Origin: Verrucomicrobiota bacterium
GTDB lineage: Bacteria; Verrucomicrobiota; Verrucomicrobiia; Opitutales; Opitutaceae
DNA: 47,547 nucleotides
Assembly (NCBI GenBank): GCA_023391285.1
Contig: JAEWBF010000098.1
Span: 1 to 47,547, forward strand
Direction of reading: 5' to 3'
The position numbers were made by a program, and so were the translations under genes. Shown here piece after piece: positions 25,180-33,557 of the stretch. The notes beneath the pieces are model-generated. The model was not told where the DNA came from and made no database searches. It worked only from the letters and a program-made list of their open reading frames with translations. The stretch's first letter is position 1; each line of letters starts with the position of its first letter.

Positions 25180-25476
25180 CTTGAGCGTGGGTTTGAGGTT
25201 GGGATCGGGAAAAACAAAAAACCCGACTCGGTTGAGTCGGGCTCGGCGTTTCGTGGCTTCACGCAGTCTTCAGACTGCTTTTGCGCTTCCTGCGCATGAC
25301 CATCGTCGCCGGGCCGACTCGTGCCAACGGGCGCGTTTACCGATCGTCATGACGACGACGGAAGCGCAGGCGCGGACGTTACGGGCGAGATTCATTGCGC
25401 GCCGTGATGCTGAACGGCCGCACCTTGCGCAAGCGCATTTTTCCAAGCTCGCACCCACCCTAGACCGCGGAAGCCC
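25180..25476. other. Gene-poor stretch (297 bp) with terminator
   Basis: No convincing protein gene. It contains a strong minus-strand terminator (25222-25241) and a second perfect hairpin, GCAGTCT/AGACTGC (25263-25278). A very short basic frame ending in MRRKRKSSLKTA lies on the minus strand just before these hairpins, but has no supporting start signal. A small RNA or peptide gene is possible. Confidence 0.5.
25222..25241 (-). terminator. Rho-independent terminator (minus strand)
   Basis: CCCGACTC and GAGTCGGG form an 8-bp stem with a 4-nt loop. Read on the minus strand it is followed by TTTTTTGTTTTT. The nearest upstream minus-strand stop codon (25477) is 235 bp away. Confidence 0.9.
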
Positions 25477-26022
25477 TCACCTGCTGTTCTTCAACGCGCG
25501 CACCGGCTTCGCAATCACTCGTCGCAAGACCGCCCCCATCTTCCGCGATTCGATCTGCTTCACGGCGACGTCCAAGGCCCGCTCCCGCTCAACCAGACGC
25601 GCCTCCCGTTCATCGAGCTCCGCCTCGCGCCGCTTCAACCGCAGCTCCGTCTCGCGATGCGCAATGCGTTCATCACGCACATGCCGCTGCTCCGCTTCGA
25701 GCAACTCCCGCGCGCGATACAGCCGCCCCCACGCCGAATTCAAAACAGGATCGTTCACCAATGCACCTTCCGGCGCCGGCCGCGCAAAGGGCACCGCGGT
25801 CATTGCCGGCGTCCGCTGACATGCATCGATTTGTGCCTGCCACGCTCGTAGTCTGGCTTCGTAGTCTGCGAGATTCGCCTCCCGCTTCCGCAGCTCATCC
25901 AATTCGTTCGCCGGCTGCCACGGCGCTGCCGTCTCGGGATTGGCGGTGGAACCAGGCCCCGCGCGACGCGGCAGCTTCAACACGGGCCTAGTGCCCGCAA
26001 AGGGAGGGACAGACGGATTCAT
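25477..26022 (-). CDS. Coiled-coil protein, paralogue of the adjacent gene
   Basis: 181 aa from ATG at 26022. A Pro-rich basic N-terminus (VLKLPRRAGPGST) is followed by LDELRKREANLADYEARLRAWQAQIDA, a Pro/Gly spacer, and a long charged helix (SAWGRLYRARELLEAEQR, LRLKRREAELDEREARLVER). It ends in a short basic amphipathic tail (RRVIAKPVRALKNSR). The same layout and the same sequence landmarks occur in the next gene upstream, so these are tandem duplicates. There is no signal peptide or transmembrane helix. I do not recognise the family. Confidence 0.78.
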   Translation of the reverse strand: MNPSVPPFAGTRPVLKLPRRAGPGSTANPETAAPWQPANELDELRKREANLADYEARLRAWQAQIDACQRTPAMTAVPFARPAPEGALVNDPVLNSAWGRLYRARELLEAEQRHVRDERIAHRETELRLKRREAELDEREARLVERERALDVAVKQIESRKMGAVLRRVIAKPVRALKNSR

Positions 26023-26139
26023 CGAGCTGGAAGGACTCGGGCCGCATGGACCCGCTTTCCGCGCTTCGGTTACGCGGACCACTCAACTTTTTTGTATTCG
26101 TCCTGCCGCTCCGCCCCCGCCACAGCCGCCAAAGCACCC

Positions 26140-26691
26140 TTACCGACCAACCCGGAACACCGCCTTCGCCGCCAGATACGGCGCCTGCGTGAGCCGCTGA
26201 ACGGCCGATGGAGCCGGCAGCGTCGCCGCGTCCGCCTCCATCTGCGCCACCCGCGCTTCGCGCTCCGCCAATTCGGCTTCGCGCTGCTTCAGCATCTGCT
26301 CCCGGTCGCGTAACACCAGCCGGTCGTCGCGCAACTGAATCTGCTCCGCCTCGAGCAGGGCTCGCGCGCGATGAAACTTCGACCACGCCGCCTCCAACGC
26401 CGCATCCGCCGGACCCGAACTCGGAAACGGACTCCCACTGGTGCTGCGCATGAAGGGCGACGCACTCCCGCCCGCTGCGACGGTCGCATCCAACTGCGCC
26501 TGCCAATCGCGCAGACGCACTTCATACTTCCGGAGATTCTCTTCTCGTTCGCGCAGCGCTTCCAAATCAGCCGCCAACTGGCCGCCGAGATCGCTGCGAA
26601 CATCGGTCCCAGGCGCCTCCGAGCTGCCCGGAACAAGGGTGGAACGACGCGAGAGTTTCAGCGCCGGCTTGGACGAAGCAGATGAGTTCAT
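26140..26691 (-). CDS. Coiled-coil protein, paralogue of the downstream gene
   Basis: 183 aa from ATG at 26691. It matches its downstream neighbour in order and sequence: LKLSRRSTLVPGS, LEALREREENLRKYEVRLRD followed by WQAQLDA, a low-complexity spacer, AAWSKFHRARALLEAEQIQL, then MLKQREAELAEREARVAQME and a basic C-terminus (AAKAVFRVGR). The Trp-Gln-Ala-Gln motif and the RARxLLEAEQ motif are the best-conserved points. It is predicted to be cytoplasmic and dimeric through the coiled coil. Unknown function; the tandem pair may form a heterodimer. Confidence 0.78.
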   Translation of the reverse strand: MNSSASSKPALKLSRRSTLVPGSSEAPGTDVRSDLGGQLAADLEALREREENLRKYEVRLRDWQAQLDATVAAGGSASPFMRSTSGSPFPSSGPADAALEAAWSKFHRARALLEAEQIQLRDDRLVLRDREQMLKQREAELAEREARVAQMEADAATLPAPSAVQRLTQAPYLAAKAVFRVGR

Positions 26692-26826
26692 GGCGAAGCG
26701 GAGCGGTGTGCCCGAGCATGTTAAGCAGAAATCCCGTTCGCTGCCTACGGGTCGACCCGGCTTTTACGGCCCGTTTACGCCGACGTGGCGATTTTCCACT
26801 GATCAGCCGCCGTCACTCCGCGATGG

Positions 26827-29322
26827 TCAGCTCTTCACGGCCCGATCGAGCGCTTCGCGCACGGCCAAAAGGATTTCATCGGCCCCATACGGTTTCGGCA
26901 GCAACCTCATGCCCGGCGCGTCGAAACGATATCCCTCCAGCGCCGACCCCGCGTATCCACTGCAAAACACCACCGGGATCCCTCGCCGCTGCTGCGATAT
27001 CCTCTGATACGCTTCCGGTCCGCCCAAATGAGGCATCACCACGTCGAGCACCATGAGCGAGATATCCGTCGCGTGCTCGGCAAACACCCCGCACGCCTCC
27101 GCCCCGTCGTTCGCCACCAACACGTGATAGCCCGCCCGCGTGAGAATCCGACTCGCGAGATCGCGCACCAACGGGTCGTCCTCCGCGAGCAGGATCGTTT
27201 CCGTTCCTCGTCGCACCGCCGGGATATGCTTCGGCCCCACCTCCGTCGCCATCCGGCCCACGATCGGCAGGTAAACTTTGAAGGTCGTTCCCTTCCGCGG
27301 CTCGCTGTAAACATGCACCATCCCGTCGTGCTGCTTCACGACGCCATAGACCACCGCAAGTCCCAGGCCCGTCCCGCGATCCTTCGCCTTCGTCGAGAAG
27401 AACGGCTCGAAAATCCGTCCCTGCGTTTCCTTGTCCATGCCCGTGCCGTTATCGGTGACCGAGACGAGCACATACCGACCCGGTTTGGCCCACGGATGGC
27501 TTTCCTGGAAGCGCCCGTTCACGAGCACGTTTTCCGTTTCGATCGTGATCCGCCCGCCATTCGGCATCGCGTCACGCGCATTCAAACAAAGGTTCAACAG
27601 CACCTGATCCACCTGCGCGCGATCCGCGAAGACATTTCCCAAGTCATGCCCCGGAATGAAATCCACCGCAATATGCTCGCCAATCAACCGCGCCAGCATG
27701 CGTAGCAATTCCTTGATCGCCTGATTCAAATCCAAGTCCGCCTTCTGCAGCCGCTGCTGCCGGCTGAAGGCCAGCAATTGCTGCGTGAGCTGCGCCGCCC
27801 GCTGCCCCGCCCCTTTCACCTGCTCCAGACTCGCCTGCCGTTCGGTCGGGGGCGTCGCCGCGTCGAGCGCGATCGACGTGTAGCCCTGAATGACCTGCAG
27901 CAGATTGTTGAAATCGTGCGCCACGCCACCCGCGAGCAAACCGATCGCTTCCATCTTCTGCGACACCCTCACTTGCTCCGCCAACGCGCTCTCGCGCAGG
28001 TCGCGCCGATAACTGTCGCACAGCACCCCCGCCTGCTGCACGAGCATCTCGAGTTGGCCCTGCGATGACGCATCGTATCCACCCGGCCGATTCGCCACCG
28101 CAATCACGCCGACCACCTCGCGGCCACATCGCACCGGCACGCCCAGAAACGCCTGCATCCTCCGTCCTCCTTCCTCGCGGGGCAGACCTCCTCCCACGTC
28201 CTGCTCCGTTGCCACTTCGCCACTCGTCACCACCCGGCCCAACACACTGTCGAGATTCGTCACTTCGAAATACCCGTGTTCCGCGTCGTCGCGCACCGCT
28301 TCTCCCAGCCAGGCGCGCTCCTCCGCCCCCTGCCAGCGAATCCCTTCATGCGCGAGCACTCGCAACCGCGACCCCGCCACCACCACCGCCACCAGACCAA
28401 ATTCGCTCTGCGTCAATCGCAGCGCGCATTTCAACAACAACCCGTGCGCCGTCTTCCAATCGCCTTTGTCCAGATAGACTCGCAGCGTTTCCGTCACCGA
28501 TCCCAAGAGTTCCGACTTTTCCCGCAAATCCGCCAGCGTCCGCCGCTGCTCCGTCACATCCAGAGCGATCCCGCCCACCCGCCAGCTCCCATCGGCCGCC
28601 TGCAGCGGGAACTTGCACACCCGAAAGTGGTTCGCGCCAATCTCCACGTCCGTTTCCAACGCGCCGCCATTCGCTGCCAGCACAGCCCGATCCTCCGCCC
28701 GAAACCGCTCCGACAACACACTCGGAAACACGTTCTCCAGGCGCTTCCCCTTCAGCCCATCCTCGAACTGAAAAAACCGTTCGTTCGTGCGATTCGAATA
28801 GTGATACACCCCATCCGCATCGGTGATCCAGCACCGCAGCGGACTGTTGTCCATGAACGCGCGAAACATCTCCTGCGACGCCTGCAGCCGCGCATTCGCC
28901 GCGCTCAACTCTCGATTCACTGCCTCGATGTCCGCCGGCGACGGCAACCGGCTCAATGTCGGCAGCAAACGGACCAGCGCCACCGCCGTTGTCACCGACG
29001 CCACCGCCGTAATCGCCTTGGCGCCACCCGAGAGCCAATAATCCGCATGCCAGACATTCCACACCTCCAGCGCATGCGTCGCTCCGCAGGCCAGAATAAA
29101 CAGCGCGAACGATACAAACATCCAATGGAACGGCAGATCCGCCCGCCTCCGCCGCCATAAAACCAACAACACCCACGGAATCGAAAAATACGCCGCCACC
29201 GTCAGCAAATCCGCCACCACGTGCAGCCACACGAGTCCGGAGGTCCACGCATAACACACCCCATGCGGAGCGAACTGAGCCAGGCTGAGCGGCGCTGGAG
29301 ACGCCAAGGCAGAAGCCATCAT
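26827..29322 (-). CDS. Hybrid histidine kinase with ethylene-receptor-like membrane domain
   Basis: 831 aa from ATG at 29322 (MMASALASP); an upstream in-frame TTG at 29349 is less likely. Three transmembrane helices carry the ETR1 ethylene-binding pattern: D38, Y45, I48 and P49 in ADLLTVAAYFSIP, then I76, C79 and H83 in FILACGATH. C79 and H83 correspond to the Cu(I) ligands. Then follow a PAS domain (MDNSPLRCWITDADGVYHYS), a GAF domain (LGVPVRCGREVVGVIAVANR), HisKA with the phospho-accepting His in GGVAHDFNNLLQVI, HATPase (NLCLNARDAM, DNGTGMD, GTGLGLAVVYG) and a C-terminal receiver with the phospho-Asp in MVLDVVMP. The membrane domain suggests sensing of ethylene or another small hydrophobic or copper-linked signal. 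No dedicated output regulator is adjacent. Confidence 0.92.
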   Translation of the reverse strand: MMASALASPAPLSLAQFAPHGVCYAWTSGLVWLHVVADLLTVAAYFSIPWVLLVLWRRRRADLPFHWMFVSFALFILACGATHALEVWNVWHADYWLSGGAKAITAVASVTTAVALVRLLPTLSRLPSPADIEAVNRELSAANARLQASQEMFRAFMDNSPLRCWITDADGVYHYSNRTNERFFQFEDGLKGKRLENVFPSVLSERFRAEDRAVLAANGGALETDVEIGANHFRVCKFPLQAADGSWRVGGIALDVTEQRRTLADLREKSELLGSVTETLRVYLDKGDWKTAHGLLLKCALRLTQSEFGLVAVVVAGSRLRVLAHEGIRWQGAEERAWLGEAVRDDAEHGYFEVTNLDSVLGRVVTSGEVATEQDVGGGLPREEGGRRMQAFLGVPVRCGREVVGVIAVANRPGGYDASSQGQLEMLVQQAGVLCDSYRRDLRESALAEQVRVSQKMEAIGLLAGGVAHDFNNLLQVIQGYTSIALDAATPPTERQASLEQVKGAGQRAAQLTQQLLAFSRQQRLQKADLDLNQAIKELLRMLARLIGEHIAVDFIPGHDLGNVFADRAQVDQVLLNLCLNARDAMPNGGRITIETENVLVNGRFQESHPWAKPGRYVLVSVTDNGTGMDKETQGRIFEPFFSTKAKDRGTGLGLAVVYGVVKQHDGMVHVYSEPRKGTTFKVYLPIVGRMATEVGPKHIPAVRRGTETILLAEDDPLVRDLASRILTRAGYHVLVANDGAEACGVFAEHATDISLMVLDVVMPHLGGPEAYQRISQQRRGIPVVFCSGYAGSALEGYRFDAPGMRLLPKPYGADEILLAVREALDRAVKS

Positions 29323-29398
29323 GAGCGCCGCGGACACTTGGGAGCGCAATTCTACGAAGCCACTGCAAAATCGCCCGGCGTGCTAAATCGGCCACCCG

Positions 29399-30619
29399 TT
29401 ACATCCGGAAGATCACGCCTTCGCGCTTGAACATCTTCACCGCCAACATCAAAGCCCCCGCCGCATACGCCGCCGTCGATCCCATGATCAAGGCGATGTA
29501 ATGCCAATTCCATACACCGGATAGCATCTCCTTGCAGACGAGCGACAGGTTCAGGATCGGCACCAACGCCAGTTGCAGATTCAGGTCGATTCCCGGCAGC
29601 ATGCCCACCATCGCCGGCATGATCACTACAATCATCATCGGCGCCACGTAACTCTGCGCCTCCTTGTAGCTCTTCGCAAAGAGCGCCACGGTGAAAATCA
29701 CCGCCGAAAAAAACACCGCCGCCGGCAACACCATCGCCACGACGCCCAACAACCCCAGCGGATCGATCGTCGGAATCATGCCCCCTCCGTCGCCCCCGCC
29801 CGCTCCAGCTCCCCCGCCGGGCAGCAACAATCCTGCCGCCCCGGCCGTCAGCGCCAAAGATACCAGCGACAACGCCATCGCTCCCACCGAGCCGGTCAGC
29901 ACCATCAAAAATTTCCCCAGCACGATGTCCGCCCGCCCCACCGGACTGCACAACAACGCCTCCATCGTGCCGCGTTCCTTCTCTCCCGCCGTGAGATCGA
30001 GCGCCGGATACATCGCGCCGGTGAAGCAGAGGATGATGATCAGGTAAGGCACCAACCCGCCGAAAAGATTTCCGCCCACTTTCTCCGGCGGCGCGACATT
30101 CTCCCGCACAATGTCGAAGGGTCGCACGAGCGTCGCCGGCAACGATCGCTCCTCCAAACGCTCCGCCACCGTGCGCTCCCGCAGTTCGCGGAAAAACTTG
30201 TCCAATTCCCCCGCCGCCAAACCCGACTTCAACTCCCCTTCGTAGTGATAAATCACTACGCGATGCTGGCGTCCGTCGCGCCACCCCGCCGCCTCGAAGT
30301 CCCCCGGCACCTCCACCGCGGCCCGCAGCTCCTTGTCCGAAATCCGCGTTCGCCAGTCCTCGCCCGCGTCCACCACGTTGAACTTGCCGGATTCGCGCAA
30401 CAGCTCTGCCGCCGACGAATCCCCGCTCCCCACCACCGCGACCGTTGGCGTTTCCGCGCGCGCCTTCGTGAAGGTCTTCGTCATGATCTTGCCCACCCCG
30501 AAGATCAGCACCGGCATCACGAAGGTCGGTATCACAATCATGGATATCAACGTCCGCCGGTCGCGCAGCGAATCCTTCAGCTCCTTCAGATAAATCGTCG
30601 CAATGCTGCCCCAGTTCAC
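29399..30619 (-). CDS. natB: ABC-2 type exporter permease, NatB-like
   Basis: 406 aa from ATG at 30619, overlapping the end of the ATPase gene by 4 nt. One N-terminal transmembrane helix (TLISMIVIPTFVMPVLIFGV) is followed by a large extracytoplasmic domain (about residues 55-190). Five further helices follow, starting at LVPYLIIILCFTGAMYPALD. The AGEKERGTMEALLCSPVGR motif between helices is typical of the NatB/ABC-2 family. A Gly-rich loop (LPGGGAGAGGGDGGGMIP) interrupts the later helices. In Bacillus, NatAB exports Na+ and is controlled by a LytTR two-component system, which matches the genes just upstream. The substrate here is inferred from that organisation. Confidence 0.85.
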   Translation of the reverse strand: MNWGSIATIYLKELKDSLRDRRTLISMIVIPTFVMPVLIFGVGKIMTKTFTKARAETPTVAVVGSGDSSAAELLRESGKFNVVDAGEDWRTRISDKELRAAVEVPGDFEAAGWRDGRQHRVVIYHYEGELKSGLAAGELDKFFRELRERTVAERLEERSLPATLVRPFDIVRENVAPPEKVGGNLFGGLVPYLIIILCFTGAMYPALDLTAGEKERGTMEALLCSPVGRADIVLGKFLMVLTGSVGAMALSLVSLALTAGAAGLLLPGGGAGAGGGDGGGMIPTIDPLGLLGVVAMVLPAAVFFSAVIFTVALFAKSYKEAQSYVAPMMIVVIMPAMVGMLPGIDLNLQLALVPILNLSLVCKEMLSGVWNWHYIALIMGSTAAYAAGALMLAVKMFKREGVIFRM

Positions 30620-31374
30620 GCCGCACCTCCTTTCCCAGTCTCCTCGGTGGTGACGATTTTCACAAAAGTCTCCTCGAGATCGTTCTCCCCGAAACGCGCC
30701 CGCAACTCCGCCGGCGTCCCTTCCGCCAGCACCTTTCCGCGGTGCACGATCCCCACCATGTCGCAGAGTTTCTCCACCTCGCTCATGATGTGCGTCGAGT
30801 AGATCACCGTCTTGCCGCGCGTCCGGCAGTCGCGCACGAATCGCACGATCGCCCGCGCCGTCATCACATCCAGCCCAAGCGTTGGTTCGTCGAAGATCAT
30901 CACCGCCGGATCGTGCACCAGCATCCGGGCAATCGACGTTTTCTGCTTCATTCCCGTCGACAGCTTCTCGCAGCGCCGATCGAGAAACTCATGCATCTCC
31001 AATTCATCCGCCAGCCGAGCCACGCGCTCGCGGATCGCCGCCCCCGACAGTCCGTTCAACCGCCCGAAATACGCGATCACTTCACGCGCCGTCAGCCGGC
31101 CATACAACGCCGTGCTCGCCGCCAGAAACCCCACCTGCGCGCGCACGCGCTCCGCATCGCGCACCACGTCGAATCCCGCCACATTCGCCGCTCCGCTCGT
31201 CGGCTGCAGCAGCGTCGCCAGCATGCGCAGGATCGTCGTCTTGCCCGCCCCATTCGCTCCCAGCAAACCGTAGATCCGACCGGGCTCCGCGCGAAACGAC
31301 ACCGCGTCCGCCGCGCGAATCTCTCCGCGTTTCTTGTCGCGGAACACCTTCGTCAACTCGCGCGCCTCGACCAT
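30616..31374 (-). CDS. natA: ABC exporter ATP-binding protein, NatA-like
   Basis: 252 aa from ATG at 31374. Walker A GANGAGKTT, signature LSTGMKQK, Walker B VMIFDEPT, H-loop in VIYSTHIMSE. LATLLQPTSGAANVAGFDVV is typical of the NatA/CcmA-type ATPases of ABC-2 exporters. It starts 3 bp after the stop of a 51-residue membrane protein gene and overlaps the permease gene, so the three are translated together. It powers export through the NatB-like permease. Confidence 0.9.
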   Translation of the reverse strand: MVEARELTKVFRDKKRGEIRAADAVSFRAEPGRIYGLLGANGAGKTTILRMLATLLQPTSGAANVAGFDVVRDAERVRAQVGFLAASTALYGRLTAREVIAYFGRLNGLSGAAIRERVARLADELEMHEFLDRRCEKLSTGMKQKTSIARMLVHDPAVMIFDEPTLGLDVMTARAIVRFVRDCRTRGKTVIYSTHIMSEVEKLCDMVGIVHRGKVLAEGTPAELRARFGENDLEETFVKIVTTEETGKGGAA

Positions 31375-31377
31375 GGC

Positions 31378-31533
31378 TCAACCACGACGCCGAACCCGGC
31401 TGAACACCATCGCAAACGCCGCACCGATCGAAATCCCGACCGCCGGCCCGTTCGACACCGACAGCGCCGCGCCCAAGCCCACGCCGAGCGCGACTCCGTG
31501 CAGCGACAGTCCTCTCAATTTCCACGTCTTCAT
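31378..31533 (-). CDS. 51-residue glycine-zipper membrane protein
   Basis: ATG at 31533, stop 3 bp before the natA start. The product has a basic N-terminus (MKTWKLRGLSLHG), then a hydrophobic Gly/Ala-rich span (VALGVGLGAALSVSNGPAVG, ISIGAAFAMVF) and a basic end (SRVRRRG). The GxxxGxxxG-like spacing suggests one or two tightly packed helices. Its tight placement between the response regulator and natA supports a real gene; it may be a subunit or regulator of the exporter. No close family is recognised. Confidence 0.7.
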   Translation of the reverse strand: MKTWKLRGLSLHGVALGVGLGAALSVSNGPAVGISIGAAFAMVFSRVRRRG

Positions 31534-31540
31534 AAATCCA

Positions 31541-32281
31541 CTACAGGCTCATCTTTTCCCGAAACTCCTGCGCCTGGCGACGGCTGAGTTCCACCTTCGC
31601 TCCGCCTTTCAGATGCACGAGCAGCCCTCCGCTGAACCACGGCTCGATTTTGTCGATCCAAGCCAGGTTGATGATCTGCCGCCGGTTGGCGCGGAAGAAA
31701 AACTTCGGCTCGAGTCGCTCCTCCATCGCATTCAACGAACGAAAAAGCTGCGGCTGCGCGTCGTCGAAATGCACCCGCGTGTAATTGCCTTCGCTCTCCA
31801 GCAGCCGAATCGATTTCACCGGCACGAACCAGCAGCGATCGCCTTCGCGAACAAAGACCTTGTCCTCCGCCGCCAGCCGCTCACGCGCGGCCCGCGCCTC
31901 CACCGGCCCAGACGCCAGCGCTCGCGTTGAGCGTTTCGTCCGCAACTTTTCGATCGCAGCGGCCAACCGCGCCGGATCCACCGGCTTCAACAGATAGTCG
32001 AGCGCATTCAGATCGAACGCCTTCACCGCAAATTCGTCGTAAGCCGTCGTGAAAATCACCTCCGGCGCCGGCGTCTCGAGGGTCTCCAACAACTCCATGC
32101 CGCTTTCTCCGGGCATCTGCACGTCGAGAAACAACAGGTCGGGCCGCAACGCCTCGATCTGCTGCCTCGCCTCCTTCGCATTCGCCGCTTCGCCGACGAT
32201 CTCGATTTCGCCAAACGCCGCGAGCAGGCGCCGCAACTCACTCCGCGCCAGCCGTTCGTCATCGATCAACAATGTTTTCAT
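31541..32281 (-). CDS. LytTR-family response regulator
   Basis: 246 aa from ATG at 32281. A receiver domain has the acidic pocket in LLIDDE, the phospho-Asp in LLFLDVQMPG, Thr in FTTAYDEFAVKAFD and Lys in DYLLKPV. A LytTR DNA-binding domain follows (about 140-246): IRLLESEGNYTRVHF, RSLNAMEERLEPKFFFRANR, QIINLAWIDKIEPWFSGGL. It is the partner of the kinase encoded 12 bp upstream and, by analogy with NatR, probably controls the natAB-like operon it belongs to. Confidence 0.93.
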   Translation of the reverse strand: MKTLLIDDERLARSELRRLLAAFGEIEIVGEAANAKEARQQIEALRPDLLFLDVQMPGESGMELLETLETPAPEVIFTTAYDEFAVKAFDLNALDYLLKPVDPARLAAAIEKLRTKRSTRALASGPVEARAARERLAAEDKVFVREGDRCWFVPVKSIRLLESEGNYTRVHFDDAQPQLFRSLNAMEERLEPKFFFRANRRQIINLAWIDKIEPWFSGGLLVHLKGGAKVELSRRQAQEFREKMSL

Positions 32282-32293
32282 CTCGGTTCGTCC

Positions 32294-33430
32294 TTACCCG
32301 CGCGCCGCTACCATCGGCACCACCGCCTCCGCCATCACCGTCGCCGCGCTCGCTTCGCGCAACTCCAGCCGCGCGCGCTCGCCAAACAGCAATCGCAACC
32401 GCTCCGCCGCGTTGCTCAGCCCCAATCCCGTCGACTCCGTCCCGTTCCGCCGGCCGCCGGGACGCACCGCCAGTTCGCCGGGATTCGTGACCTGCAATCG
32501 CAACGCATCGCCGTCACGCCGCGCCACGATCGCGATCTCGCCACCGTCCGGCATGCGGGAGATTCCATACTTGATCGCATTCTCGACCAGCGTCTGCAGC
32601 AGCATCGGCGGAATCGGCAGCTTCAACGTCTCGGACGCGACGTCCAAGCGCACGCGCAGCCTTTCCTCGTGCCGCACTTGCTCCAGCGCCAGATAATCGT
32701 TCACCACCCGCAGCTCGTCCTCCAACGGCACCGTCTCCAGCTGTCCGCTCTGCAGCGAATAACGCAGCAGGTTCGCCAACTGCGTCACCGCTTCGCGCGC
32801 CCGCCCCGGATCCTCGTCGATCAGCGCGCGCAGCGAATTCAGCGAGTTGAATATGAAGTGAGGATTCACCTGCGATTTCAGCGCGCGCAGTTCCGCATCT
32901 TTCACCACGGCATTCAGCCGCAATCGCTCGATCTCCGATCGATTGAAGCGATCGAACAAGTGATAGAAAAGATACAGGCACAGCCACCCGACATAAATCA
33001 GTCCGCCATTCATCGCGCCGAGCGCGAAGATGAACACCCGGTTGTGCTTCCCTTCCCACGGCTGATCGAGCAGCCCGTAAATGATGCCATAACCGATGCC
33101 GTTCCACAGCACGCCCAGCACCAGCGCCGCCCCCAGCACGCGCGGCAGCAGCTGCCGCCAGCCCAGATGCTTCCATCCCCACCGCGATATCAACGGACGG
33201 AAGGCGTGGCTCAACAACAGCCCAAGCGCCATCACCACGGTCACCATCGCCGCCGCCGTGATCGGATCCTTTTTGCCGTCGCGCGCCGCAAAGTAAACCG
33301 ACACCCCGAGCTGCACTGCCAGGAAGAAACCCCATCCTGCCATCTGGAACGCGACATAAAGCCGCTCCTTCGCCCGCTCACGCGCCGCCGTATCGTCGAT
33401 CGCCACCGTGGTTTCGGCCGAGGCCTTCAT
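32294..33430 (-). CDS. LytS/NatK-type sensor histidine kinase
   Basis: 378 aa from ATG at 33430. Four transmembrane helices (about residues 30-165) are followed by a His_kinase domain with the phospho-accepting His in LKSQVNPHFIFNSLNSLRAL. The ATPase region includes IPPMLLQTLVENAIKYGI and STGLGLSNAAERLRLLFG. There is no periplasmic sensor domain of any size, so the membrane helices themselves probably sense the signal. With the adjacent LytTR regulator and exporter it forms a NatKR-NatAB-like unit. Confidence 0.93.
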   Translation of the reverse strand: MKASAETTVAIDDTAARERAKERLYVAFQMAGWGFFLAVQLGVSVYFAARDGKKDPITAAAMVTVVMALGLLLSHAFRPLISRWGWKHLGWRQLLPRVLGAALVLGVLWNGIGYGIIYGLLDQPWEGKHNRVFIFALGAMNGGLIYVGWLCLYLFYHLFDRFNRSEIERLRLNAVVKDAELRALKSQVNPHFIFNSLNSLRALIDEDPGRAREAVTQLANLLRYSLQSGQLETVPLEDELRVVNDYLALEQVRHEERLRVRLDVASETLKLPIPPMLLQTLVENAIKYGISRMPDGGEIAIVARRDGDALRLQVTNPGELAVRPGGRRNGTESTGLGLSNAAERLRLLFGERARLELREASAATVMAEAVVPMVAARG

Positions 33431-33557
33431 GCACCCAGAGTAGAGGCAGACCTCCCGCCGGCGCGCAAACTTGGACCAACGGCCCTAGCCCAAGGATGAG
33501 CGGCACGCTTTTCCCCGCCGCTTGTGCTGTTTCCCCCAAAGCCTAACGTCGCCGCCG

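Noticed and set aside
25270..25458. A 62-codon minus-strand ORF
   Set aside because: Unusual Cys/Arg-rich composition and no start signal; kept only as a possible small-transcript region.
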